A stretch of 64,000 bases of DNA from Apilactobacillus bombintestini (GTDB lineage: Bacteria; Bacillota; Bacilli; Lactobacillales; Lactobacillaceae): positions 248,001 through 312,000 of the forward strand of contig NZ_CP032626.1 in NCBI RefSeq assembly GCF_003627035.1. The letters run 5' to 3'. Both the position numbers and the translations under genes were made by a program. The notes under the pieces are model-generated. The model saw only the letters and a list, made by a program, of their open reading frames with translations. It was not told where the DNA came from and made no database searches. This document shows positions 60,620 through 64,000 of the stretch, in pieces. Positions within the stretch are counted from its first letter, which is position 1. Every line of letters begins with the position of its first letter.

Positions 60620-60634
60620 GGAGCGGACGGAAAG

Positions 60635-62833
60635 ATGATGAAAGAAATTAAATTAAGACTAACTGATGTGAATGCGTGTAATATCTCGAATTTAGAATCG
60701 ATTTTCTCACTAGCCAATGGGCATGTGGGAATTCGAGCTACGAATCCCATTACATCCGATAGTTTAGCGGGAACGTTGGTGAATGGTTATTTTGAATATA
60801 GTCCCATTGTGTATGGTGAAGTAGCGGCAAATTATCCTAAGCGAAACGAAACTATAGTTTCTTTACCTAATTTACGAAAAATTAAGGTAATGGATGAAAA
60901 GCATCGTGAATTTAAATCAGCACGTTTGGTCGACATTAATTTAGATTTACTTAGTGGACAACTATCCGAGACCTATGAATTATGGAATGTCGACAAACAA
61001 CAGATTAATATGCAAGTAACTTCTTATATTGATCAAGAAGATGTGCAATTCTTCGGCATTCAATACACGTTTATTCCCATATCTTACTCGTCTTATATTT
61101 ATGTAGATAAGAGATTTAGTTTAGATGAAGATGCGCAACATAAAATTGCTATGAAAATCGATGATCCACGCAAGACTAGAAAGATAGCGTCCATTCAGCG
61201 ACAAATAGTGACCAAGACGCGTTACCGGCAAACTATCATGGTGGACACGGCCGAATCGAATCAAAAGATTTATTTGACGGTATATAGTTATAAAAATGAT
61301 CAACCGTTATTAAGCAAGCTGACATTAAATAAGAGCCAAACGGTTACCTATCAATATAACGTTAGTCAAAAAAATACTTTGTTAGATAAACGCCAGATAG
61401 ATTGGGACCTTATCAAAAGTCATAGTATCGAATTCTGGCAACAAGTGTGGCAAAACAGTGAAGTTTCCATTACGGGAAATGATGAATTAAATTTAGCGCT
61501 GCATTTTAATATTTTTCAATTAAATCAATCCACCGGGCGTGATGGTAAAACCAATATAGCAGCTAAAGGGTTAAGTGGTCCCGGATATGAAGGCCATACT
61601 TTCTGGGATACTGAGATGTATATGATATCTTATTACATTTATTCACAACCCGAGATTGCTAAAAAGTTATTAATGTATCGATATAATACCCTCGACTTTG
61701 CACGAAACCGGGCACGTCAGTTGGGGGTAAATGAAGGTGCATTATTTGCCTGGCGATCGATTAATGGTGAAGAAACTTCAGCGTATTACCCAGCTAGTAC
61801 CGCTGCTTATCATTTAGACGGTGATATAGCTTATGCGATAGGTAATTACTATGAAGCTACTCATGATGATGACTTTCTAGCTCAATACGGCTTTGAGATG
61901 TTATTGGAAACGGCTCGTTTCTGGCGACGCTTTGGCTGTTGGGTGAATAAACGTGATTATCAACAATTTGAATTTCACACGGTAACTGGACCGGATGAAT
62001 ATACGGTGATGGTGGATAATAATTATTTCACTAACCGAATGGCGCAACATAACTTACGTTTAGCATATCGTTTAGGAAAACGATTGAGCGAAATTAACCC
62101 TCGACGTTTTGCAAAATTTAATGTATCGACGGAAGAAATGGATGACTTTGTGAAAATAGCGGACCACATATATTTCCCATTTAGTGATAAATTCCAAATT
62201 AATGCGCAAGATGATACTTTCTTTTCGAAAGCCATTTGGCCATTTTCACATACGCCACGCGATAAATATCCGTTATTATTGCATTACCATCCTTTAACTA
62301 TTTACCGTTACCAAGTTAATAAACAAGCCGATACTTTATTGGCGGATTTATTATTCCCGGAAACTATCACGGCAGAACAATTAAAACGAGAATATGACTA
62401 CTACGAAAGCATCACCACGCATGATTCATCGTTATCGAGATCTATCTTTAGTACGTTGGCGGCCCGTATGGGATATATGAATAAGGCTTACGACTATTTC
62501 TTAGACACGGTAAGAATGGATTTAACCGATTTACAAGGCAACACCGAAGACGGCTTACATTTAGCTAACTTAGGGGGTAGCTGGATGAGTGTGGTTCAAG
62601 GATTTGCGGGGATGCAAGTAACTCCACAGGGCGTTTTAAAATTAATTCCTCATTTACCTAAAGAATGGGAAGGATTCAATTTTAGAATGGTCTTTCATAA
62701 CCGATTATTAAATATCAACATTAGCGGCAACCAAACTACTATTAGCTTACTGGATGGTAAACCTATGAATGTTTTAGTAAATGACAAGTCTTATCATCTA
62801 GAAAAGATTCTAAAGATTTTAACCAAGAGGTGA
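60635..62833 (+). CDS. GH65 disaccharide phosphorylase (specificity uncertain)
   Basis: Cytoplasmic glycoside phosphorylase of 732 residues that splits an alpha-linked glucose disaccharide with phosphate to glucose and beta-glucose-1-phosphate. The GH65 plan is complete: N-terminal beta-sandwich (about 1-260), helical linker, (alpha/alpha)6 barrel (about 300-650) and C-terminal sheet. The catalytic acid is Glu455 in HTVTGPDEYTVMVDNNYFTN; other barrel motifs are GYEGHTFWDTEMYM and GEETSAYYPASTAAYHLDGD. Typical maltose phosphorylases carry GPNEY and GEECHNEWEITFEE at these places, so this enzyme looks closer to the nigerose/kojibiose/trehalose-type branch. It follows the transporter and precedes beta-phosphoglucomutase by four bases. 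The start may be either of two adjacent ATG codons. Confidence 0.85.
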   Translation: MMKEIKLRLTDVNACNISNLESIFSLANGHVGIRATNPITSDSLAGTLVNGYFEYSPIVYGEVAANYPKRNETIVSLPNLRKIKVMDEKHREFKSARLVDINLDLLSGQLSETYELWNVDKQQINMQVTSYIDQEDVQFFGIQYTFIPISYSSYIYVDKRFSLDEDAQHKIAMKIDDPRKTRKIASIQRQIVTKTRYRQTIMVDTAESNQKIYLTVYSYKNDQPLLSKLTLNKSQTVTYQYNVSQKNTLLDKRQIDWDLIKSHSIEFWQQVWQNSEVSITGNDELNLALHFNIFQLNQSTGRDGKTNIAAKGLSGPGYEGHTFWDTEMYMISYYIYSQPEIAKKLLMYRYNTLDFARNRARQLGVNEGALFAWRSINGEETSAYYPASTAAYHLDGDIAYAIGNYYEATHDDDFLAQYGFEMLLETARFWRRFGCWVNKRDYQQFEFHTVTGPDEYTVMVDNNYFTNRMAQHNLRLAYRLGKRLSEINPRRFAKFNVSTEEMDDFVKIADHIYFPFSDKFQINAQDDTFFSKAIWPFSHTPRDKYPLLLHYHPLTIYRYQVNKQADTLLADLLFPETITAEQLKREYDYYESITTHDSSLSRSIFSTLAARMGYMNKAYDYFLDTVRMDLTDLQGNTEDGLHLANLGGSWMSVVQGFAGMQVTPQGVLKLIPHLPKEWEGFNFRMVFHNRLLNINISGNQTTISLLDGKPMNVLVNDKSYHLEKILKILTKR

Positions 62834-62837
62834 CGAG

Positions 62838-63503
62838 ATGAAATTTACTGATATTCGAGGATTTATTTTAGATTTAGACGGCGTAATTTCTAATACTTCA
62901 GTGCTGCATAGTCGTGCATGGCAACAAATTGCTCACAAAGTAGAAACGCCATGGCATCCTAAATTATCTGAAGAATTAAAAGGTGTAGGGCGGATGGATT
63001 CACTCAATTTAATTTTGCGACGTGGGCGACGTAGAGTTAAATATTCTCTAGAAGATAAAGTTCGTTTAACCGAAGAGAAGAATAAATTATATATTGAATT
63101 GGTAAACAAAATGACGCCGGATGATATTTTACCGGGAATCAAAAAATTCTTGGATAGTTTAAAAGCCAATCATTATCCTATAGCTTTGGCATCGGCGTCT
63201 CGGAATGCACCGTTAGTTTTAGAAAAACTACAATTAACTGATTATTTTGATCAGATTGTAGATCCTGCTAAGTTACGGAAGGGTAAACCGGACCCAGAAA
63301 TTTTTGCTACGGGGGCTAAATTATTGGGTCTACTGCCGGAAGAATGCATTGGTATAGAAGACTCAGCAGTGGGGATAACAGCGATTAATGCTGCTGGTGA
63401 GACTTCGATTGGTATTGGTGCACGACACGTGTTGCGGGATGCGCATATTAATTTCGCGGATACCAGAGATTTAACTTTGGAAAATATTAAAAAACGCCTT
63501 TAA
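62838..63503 (+). CDS. pgmB: beta-Phosphoglucomutase
   Basis: HAD-family enzyme of 221 residues that converts beta-glucose-1-phosphate from the preceding phosphorylase to glucose-6-phosphate. The nucleophile Asp12 and acid/base Asp14 are in FILDLDGVISNTS, the cap domain has RRGRRRVKYSLEDKV, motif II is in ALASASRNAP, the Lys and the Asp pair are in RKGKPDPEIFATG and IGIEDSAVGI. AGAGGTGACG precedes the ATG. It completes the phosphorolytic path and is co-transcribed with the GH65 gene. Confidence 0.92.
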   Translation: MKFTDIRGFILDLDGVISNTSVLHSRAWQQIAHKVETPWHPKLSEELKGVGRMDSLNLILRRGRRRVKYSLEDKVRLTEEKNKLYIELVNKMTPDDILPGIKKFLDSLKANHYPIALASASRNAPLVLEKLQLTDYFDQIVDPAKLRKGKPDPEIFATGAKLLGLLPEECIGIEDSAVGITAINAAGETSIGIGARHVLRDAHINFADTRDLTLENIKKRL

Positions 63504-63505
63504 AT

Positions 63506-63537
63506 AAAAAAGACTCCTAAAAAGGAGTCTTTTTATT
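63506..63537. terminator. Bidirectional terminator
   Basis: Stem AGACTCCT / AGGAGTCT with T-tract on the right and A-tract on the left, between convergent pgmB and the kinase gene. Confidence 0.88.
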
Positions 63538-63545
63538 ATCGTTAT

Positions 63546-64000
63546 TTATCTAGCCCAGTGATTAATAGGGCCAAATTTGTGACCTACGGCAATTTCATTT
63601 TTAATAGCTTTGTCGACATAATCATCGGCAGTGCGAATAGCATCTTCTACGGAAGCACCTTTTCCTAATTCTGCAGTAATAGCAGCAGATAGGGAATCAC
63701 CAGTACCGTTTTTATGAGTAGTGCTATAGAATGGACCATCAATCCAGAAATCTTTACCAGATTCTAGAAGAATGTAATCACGCACTTTTTCGGTTTCACC
63801 GGCGATATGCTTGCCTTTAATGATAATGTTTTTAGCACCTAACTTTTGCAATTTTTTAGCAGCTGTTTTAACATCATCATCGGAATTGATTTTCATTTCC
63901 GCTAGTTTTTCAGCTTCATAAAAGTTAGGGGTTAAAACGGTGGCTAACGGAATTAGTTCAGTTTTTAAAGCATCAAATGCTTCTTGTTCTAATAACATAG
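63546..64000 (-). CDS. ThiD/PdxK-type phosphomethylpyrimidine or pyridoxal kinase (5' end cut by window)
   Basis: C-terminal part of a ribokinase-fold kinase, about 151 residues; the frame stays open to the window edge and the N-terminus lies outside. Visible motifs are TPNFYEAEKLAEM (the Asn-x-x-Glu metal region), NIIIKGKHIAGETEKVRDYI and the anion-hole/catalytic HKNGTGDSLSAAITAEL. The Gly-Thr-Gly-Asp form of the last motif occurs in PdxK/ThiD proteins of lactic acid bacteria, where classical ThiD has Gly-Thr-Gly-Cys, so pyridoxal kinase activity is possible. The context does not decide. Confidence 0.82.
   Translation of the reverse strand, partial: MLLEQEAFDALKTELIPLATVLTPNFYEAEKLAEMKINSDDDVKTAAKKLQKLGAKNIIIKGKHIAGETEKVRDYILLESGKDFWIDGPFYSTTHKNGTGDSLSAAITAELGKGASVEDAIRTADDYVDKAIKNEIAVGHKFGPINHWAR

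Noticed and set aside
1-64000. Mobile elements, CRISPR arrays, rRNA or tRNA genes
   Set aside because: I saw no transposase or integrase frame, no spaced direct repeats and no rRNA- or tRNA-like sequence while reading both strands, although an exhaustive tRNA search was not possible by eye.

Overview
The window is a stretch of chromosome from a low-GC Lactobacillaceae bacterium. The evidence is a type II fatty acid and acetyl-CoA carboxylase cluster in lactic acid bacterial order, an oppDFBCA operon, PepF, a GH65 phosphorylase with beta-phosphoglucomutase, strong AGGAGG ribosome sites, many TTG/GTG starts, and Leu codons that are mostly TTA/CTA. A small-genome heterofermentative genus such as Fructilactobacillus or Apilactobacillus is my inference. 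I see no rRNA, tRNA, prophage, IS element or CRISPR array.

Layout. 1-5.5 kb: three leftward amino acid permeases. The second and third are tandem AapA-like paralogues with different leaders (an unclassified terminator leader and a T-box), followed by an OhrR-type redox regulator. 5.5-8.2 kb: a BcrA-type ABC exporter with two permeases. 8.3-13 kb: small very basic secreted wall enzymes with WalR-like boxes upstream, a haemolysin III protein, an SMR pump, a nitroreductase and a DUF3290-DUF421 fusion. 13-19.9 kb: an Ogt homologue without its cysteine, a bPH2 (ydbS/ydbT) pair, an FeS-biosynthesis-like protein, a YbiT/YkpA-type ABC-F protein and a secreted C39 peptidase-like protein. 19.9-25.7 kb: pepF, a DUF2075 ATPase, phosphoglucomutase and a second nitroreductase that shares a palindromic operator with the first.

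26-36.2 kb: the fatty acid locus fabH-acpP-fabD-fabG-accB-fabZ-like-accC-accD-accA-fabI-PPTase, then a separate fabZ-fabF unit. The FabZ-like protein inside the main operon lacks the catalytic histidine, the downstream FabZ keeps it, and there is no fabT. 36.3-49.5 kb: galE, an aldo/keto reductase, DMT transporters, a TetR-MMPL pair, a YczE protein, an APC permease behind a 23-codon leader peptide with consecutive Phe codons and two tandem terminators, and a large membrane protein. 49.5-52 kb: a YczE protein without a normal start, two unknown small proteins, a TetR regulator and a cold-shock protein. 52-58 kb: the peptide ABC transporter. 58-64 kb: an NAD(P)H oxidoreductase with a small overlapping CDS, then a disaccharide operon whose transporter is frameshifted in a G5 run, followed by GH65 phosphorylase, beta-phosphoglucomutase and a truncated ThiD/PdxK-type kinase.

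Together the genes describe a cell living on imported peptides, amino acids and disaccharides. Disaccharide phosphorolysis would give glucose and beta-glucose-1-phosphate, which PgmB, PgcA and GalE link to glycolysis and envelope sugars. Much of the amino acid uptake appears to be controlled by transcription attenuation. The strongest candidate for something undescribed is the Phe-codon leader peptide attenuator at about 43885-44191.
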